Assembly (NCBI RefSeq): GCF_958979055.1
Contig: NC_084894.1
Location: 26,917,616-26,981,615 of the forward strand
Direction of reading: 5' to 3'
DNA length: 64,000 nucleotides
Source: Alnus glutinosa
Taxonomy: Eukaryota > Streptophyta > Magnoliopsida > Fagales > Betulaceae
Shown here: piece after piece, positions 44,865-56,039 of the stretch
How the letters are laid out: each line of letters begins with the position of its first letter
Numbering within the stretch: the first letter of the stretch is position 1
Translations under genes and position numbers: made by a program
Notes under the pieces: generated by a model
The model's database searches: none
What the model was told of the DNA's origin: nothing
The model's input: the letters and a program-made list of their open reading frames with translations, nothing else

Positions 44865-46394
44865 GCGAGGAGGAAGAAGAAGGGAGGCGATTGGGAATCA
44901 TGAAAGGAGAGAGGAGAGAGGAGAGAGACTGTCTTTTTTCTTGAATTATAATAGTTTGTTGGGAAGCTACAGTGCTTCCCAATACATTGGGAAGCATTGT
45001 AGCTTCCCAAGGGTCATCATCTAAAATAGGGTGCCTATTATGGCTTGATTTTTTGAGCCTTTTTTCAAATTTTTCTTATTTTAAGGAATAGAACTATTTC
45101 TAGGGCATCTGCTACTAGTGCTCTAAAAGATTCTCTTATATATCATTTAAATGTTATTTAAATTAAATGCTATGAAAAATAGAAAGGAAAGAGAAACCAT
45201 TTAAATAGTATTTCAAATAAATATTAGAGAAAAATATAATATTTTTACATTAAATAATGTTAAGGGAACCACTTTTGATTCTTTAGATTTAGGGTACACA
45301 TGCATTTTGATTCCCTTGGTGTTCACTACTTTGTTTATAAAACAACAAGGGAATAAAATGAGTTTTAAGGAAGATGCTACTAGCTAGTGCTCTGATGTAC
45401 CCGAAAACATGGTAACGTACAACAATTAGAACCGAATGTGTCTTCTAATCAAAAGATAAAACAAGAGCTTAGGCTTAAAAAACAATAAACTCCACATAAT
45501 GTTTAAGATAATTCTTTGGTTTGATATCTATGAATAAATTAATTGTGTCTTTATTACATTGCAAACTAACCAATAATAGTAGAGTCTACTTATAGCGAAA
45601 GTAAACCTAATCTTAGTAAGGAAAGGAAATACTTGAAAAGAAAACAAACTTATTTCTAGCAATGAAAGTAAACATAATCCTAATGGGGAAATGAAATAAT
45701 TAAATCCTAATATAAAGTAAGGAAATAATTAAATAATAATATAAAGTTAATAAAATTGTCTTTTGTGTCCTCCATCTTGCTCTTACAAGTGTGACCAAAA
45801 GCCCATTTATCTCTTATTTTTCTCACTTAAACTTAAGGCAGAAATCTCTATAAGTCACTCAACTCTCACGTACGCCACTCTCATGTTCTCATCAGAAGTG
45901 TCATTTCTCATTTTACAAGCAGATTTTCAACTCTTCTCTTCTCTTCCTCACAGGGAACTTGAGCTTAATTGGATTTTGGCTACCAAATGGAATGGCAATC
46001 CACAAGATATACTTGTAAGGGGCTGCTTCGGATTTCGCTTTTCACAAGTCTTGAGAAATAGGAATTATTTCCTAACATGATGATGCATATGTTTGTTGAA
46101 ATGTGAATAAATTATTAGTGCATGGTGAGAATGTGAAAAGAAAGAAGATGAAACAAAACGCAAACAAGTTAGGATCACGAAAATGAGAGTAAGAGATTAT
46201 TAATGTATTGGGACTACATACCCCAACACTCTGCGAAGTACGAGCCACAATATTAACTTAATAACAATATCGGGACTACGAACCCAAAACTGGTGGAGTA
46301 TGGCGCTAGTGCTAAAACTAAAGAGGAAAAGTTAATTGTGGGACCTACCGGGGCCATCAATAGTAAACACATAAGAATTTTTTATGGGAAAAGT

Positions 46395-46495
46395 TCCATG
46401 CACAACAAGGTTGTGCACAACCACTCATATTGGTGGAACTCATGTGAGTGGGAGGGTCCCACCAATGTAAGTGGTTGTGCAGGATCAATCCCCAC
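46395..46495. mobile_element. Foldback element
   Basis: 'tgcacaaccactcatattggtgg' (about 46414-46436) pairs with 'ccaccaatgtaagtggttgtgca' (about 46459-46481). Similar in build to those at 2589 and 49477. Confidence 0.65.
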
Positions 46496-47138
46496 ACTTG
46501 ACCCTGGTAAGTCGAAGAAAGGAGTACAAGACTTATGTGATAAAAGAAAGAAAGAATAAAAATAAAAATAAAGGTATATATATATATATATCCCTCAACT
46601 ATCAGCCATTTTCAATAAAGCCCCACAAAATGGCATGCGTGACAGTTCGATATATCAAACTAACATTTTGAATAAAAAATGCTACTTCTCTATCATTCTT
46701 CTTAAAATATTTCTATTTTTTAAAAAATAATAATAAAATAAGGAGAAGCTTCACAAAACCCTTTTTGAACTTCCACTCGATTTATACTAACCCTCTTAAA
46801 GTTTTTTTTTTTTAAACAAAAAAAGAACTTTTAGTTTCAACTAGGGGTGAAAATGGGAATGCAAATGTAATTATTTGCAATATCTGCATTCACAAAATGC
46901 GGTTATCACTTTTGGATATCTGCATTATATGATTACTATTTGCATCTACGCGTTTATTGCGCTTATTATTCACTATACGCATATGAGGTAATGGGCATTT
47001 TTGATTACTATCTAAATCTATATATATGCAAGATTAAATAATGTAGTTATTACTATATTCAAGCTTAAATAAATTAAGAGTTAACCAACAACTATGCGGA
47101 TTGCGGATCCCGATTTTCAAACCCGTTCACTACGGGAC

Positions 47139-47463
47139 TGTAAAAGTCCATGAGCTTTACTCACTCTCAAAAGACGCCCTGAGAGAGGAGGGGACACCAT
47201 GGCTTATAAAGTGCCCAGGTGAAAGAAATCTTAGGGATGTGGGACACTTTAACACGCTCCCTCACGTGTGGCAATTAATGGCCAAACACGTGGACAACAA
47301 CGGGAGGGAAAGACCCATCATCGCTAGAAACCTGAGGCTCTGATACCATGTAAAAGTCAATGAGCCTTACTCACTCTCAAAGACGTCTTGAGAGAGGAGG
47401 GGACACCATGGCTTATAAAGTGCCCAGGTGAAGGAGATCTTAGCGATGTGTGACACTTTAACA
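47139..47463 (-). mobile_element. TRIM (miniature LTR retrotransposon)
   Basis: Read on the minus strand, a 115-bp LTR (47463-47349) begins 'tgttaaagtgtc' and ends 'gacttttaca'. It is followed at once by the primer binding site 'tggtatcagagcc'. The other LTR is 47254-47139 (116 bp), preceded by a purine-rich 'gagggagcg'. The two LTRs differ at about eight sites plus one indel. Both have a TATA-like 'ctttataag'. The interior is only 94 bp with no coding capacity. Flanks are GGGAC and GGGAT, an imperfect 5-bp duplication. Confidence 0.88.
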
Positions 47464-48129
47464 GGGATGGGTTGTAGAAAACATGTAAATCCAACCCAAT
47501 CTGGCCCATACCAACCCCTAAAGACTACTGCATCAGGGATATGTGAGTACGACTGTCTTGTAACTAGCTATTTCTTTTATTAGTGGATTTCTTGGGTTTG
47601 GCTGCCCCGTAATGGTTTATTGAGTTTTCACTTCATACCCAAATATCTATGTCTTTAATTCCACATTTTACATATTTTGGTTAATTGGTTGTTTGCACAC
47701 ACACACAAGGGATCACTATTTTCACTCATTTGCATCCATGTGTGGATAGTGGATATTGTTTAGGTGTGGATAGCGGATGCGGACGGTTATTATCCGCCTG
47801 CATTTTCATCCCTAATTTCAACCATCAAACTTCTAATTTGAAATTGAGAGTTTTTAACTTTAGAGTGGTAATTTCAAAACAGGTGAAAGTTCAAGAAGCT
47901 TTTGTCAGTTTCCCTAAAAATTAATTTTTAAAAAACTAGAATCAAAAGCCAATTTTTCAATTTCGTTTGTTTGGTGAATGAAATGAACTAGGTACATGCA
48001 TGCAGGGAGGAGCAGAAGCAGTGCATTCAGCAAACCCAAATGTTCTTGTCATTTTCTCTGGCCTGGGATACGATAAGGGCTTGTCATTCACCCTAATCAA
48101 CCAGTGAATCTCACTTTCACTGAAAATTA

Positions 48130-48262
48130 GTACATGAGATCGCACTGGTACTTGTTTTCATATGGAAAGTCATAGGAGTCCGGCAACCCATCATGGTAAA
48201 CAACATGATGAGACCGAACCTTACACTTATGGGATAATCACCAAAGTTCAAGGCTTTTACCA
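48130..48262 (-). mobile_element. SINE-like, tRNA-derived fragment
   Basis: On the minus strand 'taactcaagtggtaaaagcc' resembles a tRNA A-box region, and 'aaggttcggtctcat' about 35 nt later resembles a B-box. Ends were not defined. Confidence 0.45.
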
Positions 48263-48654
48263 CTTGAGTTACATAATCTGAAATTATATGAGAAGTTGTT
48301 TACAACATTGGTTATCTGGTTTAATGAAAATTTAGGAATGAATGTGGATTAGCAAATATAAATTTAAATAGGACTGATCGGTGATAAGAAAGTTATTGCA
48401 ATCTCAGTTACTCATTTGTCCAAAACAAGATGTATTTTCATAATGACTGGAGCATGCCAAATTAATTTGAAATGCTTTTGATTGATTAAAATTTGTATTA
48501 AATTTGGATTCTAGAGCAATCTCTAGGAATTTACTTTGTACTTTAATTTTATCAATTCTCGTCTAAAATTCAATAGAAAAGAAAAGGAAAAAGCAAAAAG
48601 AAAATTAAAATTAAAAAATGCATGAAAAAAATGCAAGAGTCTATAGCATAATAC

Positions 48655-49154
48655 CCATTTGCAACGCTTTTGAGATCCCAGCCGGAACAATCTGCAGCTT
48701 CAGTAAGTGCTGCTCTCCACCTTTGCACCCTCTCCATGTCGGTTTGAAAGCGCTTTTTATGCTTAGCAAAGGCTTCTGCAAAAGTTCCGATCTGGTGTCG
48801 GACATCCGAGGAGTCCACGTGATAAAATACTGGAAGGAGAGTGCTGCCTATGGTATTCTTACAGTGCACAATCTCCACAAGTTCATCGAGGCACCACCTG
48901 GAAGAAGCATAGCCTTTGGAGAAAACTACAATCGAAAACCTTGATCTTTGAATAGCTTTGAGAAGTTCAGTAGAGATGTTCTCCCCTCTTGGAAGCTCCT
49001 CGTCATCTCGGAAGGTGCGGATTCTAAGTCTCACCAAGGCGGAATAGAGATGATCAGTAAAATTCTTGCGAGTATCTTCACCTCTGAAACTTGAAAAGAC
49101 GTCGTAATCCCACCGAGATTCAGAAGATGATGATGGAAATGTTGGAGTAGCCAT
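48655..49154 (-). CDS. TNL-3 exon 1: TIR domain
   Basis: 166 codons plus two bases. The core reads 'YDVFSSFRGEDTRKNF': Ser21 replaces the aliphatic residue found in the paralogues. The NADase Glu is kept in 'SSRWCLDELVE' (Glu91). Ends 'CSGWDLKSVAN' at the donor GG|GTATTATG. The frame is open throughout, so it could be expressed as a TIR-only protein if transcription stops in the long intron. Confidence 0.88.
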
Positions 49155-49476
49155 GGAAGACAGAGGTGCTTCTTGATGGCCACTAAAAGACTTGGATTAG
49201 ATTTTGTGGGTAACGAAAATGAGAGAATTTTGGCTTGAAACTTGAGGAGGGAAAGGATTTGATGCACAAACTCCTCATAAATACACAACTCCTTCAACTA
49301 CTTCTGATCTGATAGATTTGTTAAGTAAATTGAATAATGAGGAAGACTTAGTAAACTTAATTCTAAATCAACACGTGGCATACATTATTGCAAGATAGGA
49401 TAGGAGTTGACTTTGAAATGTGAGAGCACTGATGGGGCCTTAACCATCGAATTATTCGTCAACTGATTTGCTGGGA
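49155..49476. promoter_or_regulatory. 5' flank of the TNL-3 TIR exon
   Basis: Holds the conserved TNL 5'-flank block ('ctaaatcaacacgtggcat...aggagttgactttgaaatgtg') at about 49360-49430. No certain core promoter signals. Confidence 0.5.
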
Positions 49477-49561
49477 CACAACTTTATTTACATGAGGTGG
49501 AATTCATGTAAGTGAGACCTACCACATAAGCCATATCTCCTCATGTAAGTAGAGTTGTGTG
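49477..49561. mobile_element. Foldback element
   Basis: Arms 49477-49498 and 49540-49561 (22 nt, two mismatches) are inverted repeats ('acacaact.ta.ttacatgagg'). Confidence 0.75.
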
Positions 49562-51099
49562 AAGTGATCGTGTAAAAATTATTTTTCAGTTTGTTGTCGC
49601 TTACTTGTCCAAAGAAGATTCGTTTTGTAGTCTTATTATTCTAAAACCCACCAATATTTCTTGGAATATTTGGAGCAAGAAACAAAAAAGGACTTTTGAA
49701 GAATATAATTAAAGATTCTCATTTTGTTTTAATTTGTAAGATGTGTAGGACCTTTTACACATTTCTTTTGTCATATATAATTCTATAGCGCGCAACACGC
49801 GGCGAACAATGAATTGGAAGATAGGAGTTGGCTTTTCCAAAGCTCGACGGCATGAATGAAACTGCCCTTTGGCATTGTCAATTTGTCATTGTGAATTGGC
49901 TTGACGTCTCTTATTTTCCCCCAGAGGTTACAACTAATTTGGAATTCAAACGAAATATATATTCTAATTCCTAAATCAAACATATTATTGGAAATGTGGG
50001 TTAACGCCGGTGGCAAAATCAGAATTTTGGTTCACGAGGCCAAGAGACATAAAATGAAGTAGCTCTGTGCCGTAAAGTAAATTATAGGTATGTAATGCTC
50101 CGGCCCGTTAGATTTGGTTCGACTACTTAGTCTCTTAGAAACAAAATGTTCTAAATGTTCCTGAAAATTCTAGGCACAAAAGCACGTAAGGCACAGCAGA
50201 GCAATCTAAGGAGAACACGTGAATGTATGATAAAAATATTGTTTATTAAAAATTTAAGTCCATGTAAGCCCTCCCAAAAAAATAAATAGTTAGAGCTCCA
50301 AGAACATAACAATTAATACCAATAAAAAAAAGTACAGTTTTTCTCTTATTAGGAGACTTAACTAAACTAAAAGAATATAGACTACAAGGAAGCCAATAAA
50401 AAAAAGACTTATTAAAATACAAGTAATAACTCTACAAAAAAAAACTATCTCTAAGAGTGGAGTCAACGAAAAAAGGCATTGTTTAAAGTTCCCGCCTTAG
50501 ACAGGAAATATATCGAGCCGACCCTATGTTAGGATCCCAAATGGGAATATTTTAAGAGTAATGTTTTTTCACACTTTGTACCCAAATGTGTGGTTTTCAT
50601 TTTTTTTTTTTTGTGAAAAAAAAAAAAATCTGCTGCACGCATTACTCATTTTAAGAGTCTCCCTAACAAAAATTCTAGTGCTTATCATTCCAAAGAGCTT
50701 GCACGTTTCAGGCATCAGGCATGAATGACCATCGGCCGTCCATCAGATTAGAAAATAATATATTTAATTAAAAATTAGAAAATCGATTGCCAAAGTGGGT
50801 AGAAACTAGAAAAACGCTATTATTCAAGTCTCACGACACTTGAACGAGTTTGAACATGCATGCGTGTAGATGTATAATGTATTGATAATTAATTTTTTAT
50901 ATATTATATATTTAATATATGAGATATCTTAAACATTCACCTTAAAGTATCGCCGTACAATTAAGTTTTAAATTTACTATTAAATCTGTGGGATGTAATA
51001 TTGTGGGTCTTACAATTAAATTCAATGGTAAATTTAAAAATAAAATGGGTAAGAAATAAAATTCGTTAAGTGTTTTAACAAAATTTGACTGTAGGACGA
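49562..51099. repeat. Degenerate TNL-flank repeats, no gene
   Basis: Contains a diverged 'ttggaatatttggagcaagaaac' block as in 12600 and 14640. The segment 'agagacataaaatgaagtagctct...gtaaattataggtatgtaa' (50045-50270) recurs at 52827-53040. A third core ('atgaatgaccatcgg...aaaaacgctattattcaagt', about 50720-50840) matches copies A and B. Confidence 0.6.
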
Positions 51100-51680
51100 A
51101 ATTATTTTGGCTTACGTTGAAAACTTATAAATTATTTTTTATACCGTAAAAAGCAATTTATAATTTAGACCAACAAGAATAACTAATTTGGCATTTATCC
51201 TTTTTAGAATACAAGCTATATGCATGCCTCTCGTGATACTAAAACATTCATAATTGATGATCTTACTCGAAAGTATGGAATGTATACGTTGCAATTTATT
51301 TGATTTTTTTAGAAATACGTACGACTGTGGTTGTTTATAAGAAATGTAATTTCAAATTTTATAATCATTTGATTTAGTTGTTTACTTGTTAATTTCCCAA
51401 AGATACGTACAGAAAAGGATCCTTGTGCATCAAGGATTCAAGAGCATGGAACACTGGAATCAAACTGTGATGATTAAACAATTGTGTGGCACATCTATAA
51501 GACTCTTGGAACTTGACAGCACTTAAATCCACGTGCACTGAGGTAACGAACCTGCCCAAAAAAACCAATCAATTATTACTTGAAACCTTATGAGAAGCAA
51601 TTAAGTGCTGTTTAATTTTGTGTAAAGCACTTCTAAAATTAATGCTCTATTTATAACTCATGGGTTTGTGTATGTTGCTC
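51100..51680. repeat. Intergenic repeat segment, copy 2 of 3
   Basis: Longest copy. It includes both the 'catcaaggattcaagag...gtggcacatctataagactc' part and the 'tgacagcacttaaatccac...gaacctgcccaaaa' part, which appear separately in copies 1 and 3. Confidence 0.75.
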
Positions 51681-51724
51681 ATGACAAACTTTTCTATGAG
51701 ATGAGCTTATTTTTTGCTTTCCTG

Positions 51725-51728
<4 letters not shown>

Positions 51729-51802
<74 letters not shown>
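51729..51802. repeat. (TC)37 microsatellite
   Basis: 74 bp of uninterrupted TC, ending 31 bp before the acceptor of the exon-like sequence at 51834. Confidence 0.97.
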
Positions 51803-51804
<2 letters not shown>

Positions 51805-51833
51805 GGTAGTGTATATTCTATGCTATTTTACAG

Positions 51834-51927
51834 GGTGACATTTTGGAAGACCTGACAAGCGAGCCTAATAAGAATATGTACATGTTGACGGTGGACCTTG
51901 AAGATGCATCAAGTGTGCTGTACCAGA
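51834..51927 (+). CDS. Orphan internal-exon-like sequence, unrecognised
   Basis: A strong acceptor 'ctattttacag' and a strong donor 'CAGA|GTAAGT' bound 94 nt that are open in one frame ('LTSEPNKNMYMLTVDLEDAS' within it). I could not assign the family. It looks like a single surviving exon of a plus-strand gene; no neighbouring exons were found. Confidence 0.4.
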
Positions 51928-53447
51928 GTAAGTTTTCCTTTCAAGTTCTTAGTTTGACCCTCTATTGACATGGATACTATTTTTATAATTTTTTTTTTTT
52001 TTCCAATGTCATAATTGGGAGCTAGATAATTGTAATCGGAAGGGCAAACTAAAAATATAATAAATACAATTTAAAATAGAAATTAAGTAATTTGTCACAC
52101 AATGTGTATCACAAAAGTGTATTATAAATTTCATAAATATGTGGTAGCAATGAAACATGTTGGTATTAGTACAAAAAGACAGAAATATAAAGTGTTTAAA
52201 AATCTAATTTATATCCTCTTAGAGAAATAAAATCATCAAGTATCGAATTTAAATTGAAGTTCTCAGCAATTTCCCTTTTAATATAGACAACTAAACTATT
52301 AGCAAGAAATCCATCATCCATTTTGTTGTAAAGTCTTGTTTTAACAACTTTCTCAGCTGGAAATGCTCGTTTGGTAGTCGATGTAAACACTGGAAGAATC
52401 AAATCAAAACGAATCAATCTATTAATATGGTGCATGGTATGTATTTGATTTTTCTGTCTCTGTCAATCCTTGGCATAATTCTGCAATATGGAAGACTAAT
52501 TTTGTAATTTTGAATCATTATGCACATCAAGATCAAAATACTTCAACTGAAATCTCAAATTAATTTTCTCCTGCTTAAAAAAAACCAATAGGATAATCTT
52601 CGTGCACTTCTTGGTTCTACAAAGACTCTCAAATTTTTTACTTCTCCATTTCATTTTCTCATGCACTTCTTAACTTCCACCAAGGGCTCTTAGCGTGCCA
52701 AACGAACGTTTTCTTGACTGTTTATTTTTTTGGGAAAATAAATTTGAGACCTTCATTTTTTAAGCAAATGTGCAGTAGTTTTAAAGTACAACACCCAAAC
52801 CGGATCCCATAATATATTTTAATAGAAAGAGACATAAAATGAAGTAGCTCTATGCCAAAAAGTAAATTATAGGTATGTAACGCTCTGGTCCATTAAGTTA
52901 GGTTTGACTACTTAGTCTCTCATAGACGCAAAGTCATATTATAACCTACACCAAAGCAATTTAATGGAGAACATGTGAATATATGTATGATAAAAATATA
53001 TATCGTTTATTAAAAAATTAAGTGAATGCAAAAACTCAACGCAATCATATGAATCTGTCAGAGGTTCCTAAGGCCCTAAGATGATTACTTGTATCAATCG
53101 CTACCTTCTTTTTTATTTTTCTTTTTTAAATGTTGGATAGATATAACGCAAATAAGACCAGGTCTTGATAGACCCATGCATATTCATTTAACATCTTTTC
53201 TTTTTGATATGTTTATTATGTACTATACTGCTTTCATTTGCTTAAGTAAATTGAAAAATTAAAAATACTTAATTAACATAACTTTATGTCAACATCCAGC
53301 ATAAAATAATATGATGACAGTAGTTGAATTTTCCAAAATGTGGGTGCCACGTTTCACGCATGAATAACCCTCGGCGTGGTGCATCCTAGCTGTGCATTTT
53401 AGTCAACGAGAGTTGTGGTTTTTTTTTTTTTAATTGAATAAAAAAAA
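51928..53447. other. Repeat-derived intergenic sequence
   Basis: Holds the third copy of the 16133/16299 unit (about 52555-52685), the copy of 50045-50270 (52827-53040), and a TNL-flank core at about 53230-53390. No genes seen. Confidence 0.5.
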
Positions 53448-53597
53448 ATGCTGGAGAATTTTTTTTGTGTTCTTTTCTAGTGTTATCTTGAAATGTCATA
53501 GATGTAGTCATTTTGGATGGCATAGATGTAATTTTTTAATCAAAAAAATTACATCTATGCCATTTCAAAAGAACACACGGAGATGTTCTAGCATTCA
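53448..53597. mobile_element. Foldback element
   Basis: The inner stem 'tggcatagatgtaatttttt' pairs with its complement at about 53543-53562, with outer arms around 'tgtgttcttttc...ttgaaatg' and 'catttcaaaagaacaca'. About 150 bp. Confidence 0.65.
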
Positions 53598-54831
53598 TAA
53601 AAAAAAAAGGGTTATAAATGAGAATGTTTCCCACTTCTGATTGGAAAGAAAAAAGTTGGCAATCGTTTTAATGAAAAAGGGGTGGACTCCCTAACATTAG
53701 ACTCAAACCAAACTGAAACAGCGGTAAAATATTTATAAAAAGTAGAAAATGAGACAAATAGATGACCCGGTCCTTTCAAAGGGCCGCACAAGGCGGTTTC
53801 AAAAATGAAAGAAAAACATATCAAGACAAGTCCAACTGAATCGCCACTTGAGATATGTAACAACCACCAAAAGATGGCAGGAACAGTAGAAACATTATTA
53901 GAGTCCGAAAAAATGACTGCTGTAAAGAGAGAAATCAATACAATTTCAAACACATAAGTTTCTCATAAAGAAAAACAATAATCCAAGTAACAAAAATAAA
54001 CACCAGGTAAACACAACAACAGAGGGTTGGCTGAGGGGGGTGGACTGGGAGCTGCTGCCGGAAAGCCTCTCTCCAGCAGGGATCGCAAGGGCTACCGAGA
54101 TCCATCACGCATTGGAAAGGGAAACAAACTCTCTGGCGTGTGCATGATACGCTCCAATATGTGGACGGCAAAAACACAGTGACCATCAGTGGAAGCGAAA
54201 GACATCGGCGAACCCACTGATATCGTATTGTGCAATATTAGATGGAGGAACGTAGATCTAAATTCAAAGATTTCAACTCAACAAGAAAGAAAAATGATAA
54301 AGCATTTATTGTGATCCTTCTTGTGTCTAAGAGTGTCAGGTCAATACAAAAAAATCCAAAAAAAACTACAATAAATGCTATAACATTTCTCGAAGTCAAA
54401 TTCACTATTTTAGTAGAAGGCGAGGAAAAAAAAAATATTAGAGCACCTAGTGGTATCATTCTCGGGTCCTGCTAGGTGAGGTGATATTTATTTATTTTTA
54501 TTAAAAAATTGTATTGTCCGTAGCCGTAGGGGTAGAGGCTGTGCAGCAGGTCCTTTTGAGATAATTTTCTTTTATTAAATACATTTCTTTTATCGCCAGC
54601 AGGTTCACCGTGATTTCAAAAAAAAAAAAAATTATTGTTTCTTTCTCTCCTCAGTCCTCTTTTCTCTCTCCCCTGTTTTTTTTCATAGAAATCGCACAAC
54701 TCTCTCTTTCTCTCTCTCTCTCTAAAAGCATCAGATCTGAGTCTCACGCCAGTTTTTTTTTTTTATTATTTTTATTTTTTTTATAAGTAAGATGGCAAAT
54801 AAATTCGGAGGTGATGCACAGAAAGCCAACG

Positions 54832-54867
<36 letters not shown>

Positions 54868-55204
54868 CTTTTTGTCAAATACTATGCAACATCTATGGTG
54901 ACGTGATTTGCAAAATATTAACTATTAAGAACAAGAATGAAATAAAAGAAAATAAAAAATTTACAGGATGATTGGATTGAATATTGGCATTAGCCTATAG
55001 CTTTGATACATGAAAAAAATTAATAATGAAATAAAAGCAAAAATAAAATAAATAGAGACAACATATTTTACGTGGTTCAATCAGGATAAAGTCGAAAGGG
55101 CTAAATTACTCTAAATTCTCTTAATGAATTTTTAATACGAATGATCTCGATTTATAAGGATGTAGAGAGAATACAAAAAGGTAAGTGAGAAGATCAGATA
55201 AAAT
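53598..55204. other. Intergenic, no gene recognised
   Basis: Several open frames of up to 113 codons on the minus strand (53612-53953, 53935-54186) show no known domain. A T run sits at 54833-54867. Possibly transposon-derived. Confidence 0.35.
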
Positions 55205-55213
55205 TAAAATTAA

Positions 55214-55650
55214 GGGGTAATTACATTTTCCCCCCATGAACTACCAAAAAATGCGCGATGCCCCCATGAACTACCAACTCGACCAAAATAGAGCATTCAA
55301 CTACCAAAGACAACCCTTTTTCCCCCTTCCGTCAGTCAAAGGGGTTAAAACAAACGGTCAACGGGTCACGTGACCATCACACACCGTTTTACCCTCATTT
55401 TCTTCTTCTTTTCCCCCGTGAACTACCACCATCTTCATCTTTTCCCCCATGAACTACCACCATCTTCCAACATGCCCCCATGTAAAACGGCACATGACCC
55501 GTTGACTGTTTCTTTTAACCCCTCTAACTGACAGAAGGGGGGAAAAATGGTTGTCTTCGGTAGTTGAATGCTCTATTTTGGCCGAATTGGTAGTTCATGG
55601 GGGCATCGCGCATTTTTTGGTAGTTCATGGGGGAAAAAGGTAATTACCCC
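55214..55650. mobile_element. Foldback element with long arms and 9-bp target duplication
   Basis: 437 bp from 'ggggtaattac' to 'gtaattacccc', with inverted arms of about 140 bp ('catgaactaccaaaaaatgcgcgatgcccc'-type sequence). TAAAATTAA lies on both sides (55205-55213 and 55651-55659). A 9-bp duplication and long terminal repeats fit a non-autonomous Mutator-like element. Confidence 0.88.
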
Positions 55651-55659
55651 TAAAATTAA

Positions 55660-56039
55660 ATGTATTCAATTCTAATTTGATTATAATTATTGTTGAAATC
55701 AGATCTCTCACAATATATTATCACAAAAACAAGAATTTTAATATATTTTAAGTGGGTATTCTTGAAACTTATTTGCTTCCCGCTTTCGTGATTTTGGTTT
55801 AAATTTGCGCATTTTTAAATAAGCACTCCATAGCTAGCCTTCTACCAAAAATCGCAAAATTTTCCACGATTTTAGAACATACGTTATTTAAATCACAATC
55901 CTAAACGCCTCATATTTTGCAATTTCTTTAAAAAAATATAGATTATTCTTCCGATATCGCAATTTCAAACACACTCTTAATATCATTTAAAAAAGAAAAA
56001 AAAAAACCATTGTCTAACTTTCTCTTCAGCAATGTCTGT
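55660..56039. other. Spacer, no gene seen
   Basis: AT-rich sequence without recognisable features. Confidence 0.4.

Larger units (their letters stand above)
43925..45124. mobile_element. Terminal-inverted-repeat transposon carrying a gene fragment
   Basis: The left end 'agagcactagcagcaggttccc' and the inverted right end 'agagcactagtagcagatgccc' bound about 1.2 kb. The subterminal 'gggaagctacagtgcttccc' palindrome and the tandem duplication at 44608-44820 lie inside. CTCTTATA flanks it on the left (43917-43924) and recurs at 45133-45140, 8 bases beyond the right end, so a clean duplication was not confirmed. It carries a receptor-kinase fragment, as gene-capturing (Pack-type) elements do. Confidence 0.6.
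36115..48654 (-). other. TNL-3 intron 1 (~12.5 kb), loaded with mobile DNA
   Basis: Equivalent introns are 435 nt in TNL-1 and 538 nt in TNL-2. This one holds the Ty3/gypsy element (37402-43407), a gene-fragment transposon (about 43925-45124), a foldback (about 46395-46495), a TRIM (47139-47463) and a SINE-like copy (about 48130-48262). Both ends still resemble the paralogous intron. The remaining stretches 36115-37401, 43408-43924, 45125-46394, 46496-47138 and 47464-48129 show no genes. Confidence 0.7.
31814..49154 (-). pseudogene. TNL-3: disrupted TIR-NB-ARC-LRR receptor gene
   Basis: Exons on the minus strand: 49154..48655, 36114..35022, 34621..34343, 34243..32711, 32615..31814, with the same splice phases as TNL-1 and TNL-2. 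Three defects are visible. A TAA at 33598-33596 in the LRR exon replaces a Gln codon kept in TNL-2 and would end the protein after 839 residues. A 271-bp foldback element (32119-32389) lies inside the C-JID exon. Intron 1 is about 12.5 kb because it holds a 6-kb Ty3/gypsy element and other insertions. The donor and acceptor of that intron are intact, so splicing is possible but unproven. Alternatively the TIR exon is now a separate TIR-only unit. A truncated TIR-NB product could still be made. Confidence 0.82.

Noticed and set aside
47101..47343. 80-codon plus-strand frame
   Set aside because: It lies across the TRIM LTR and interior in antisense and has no domain.
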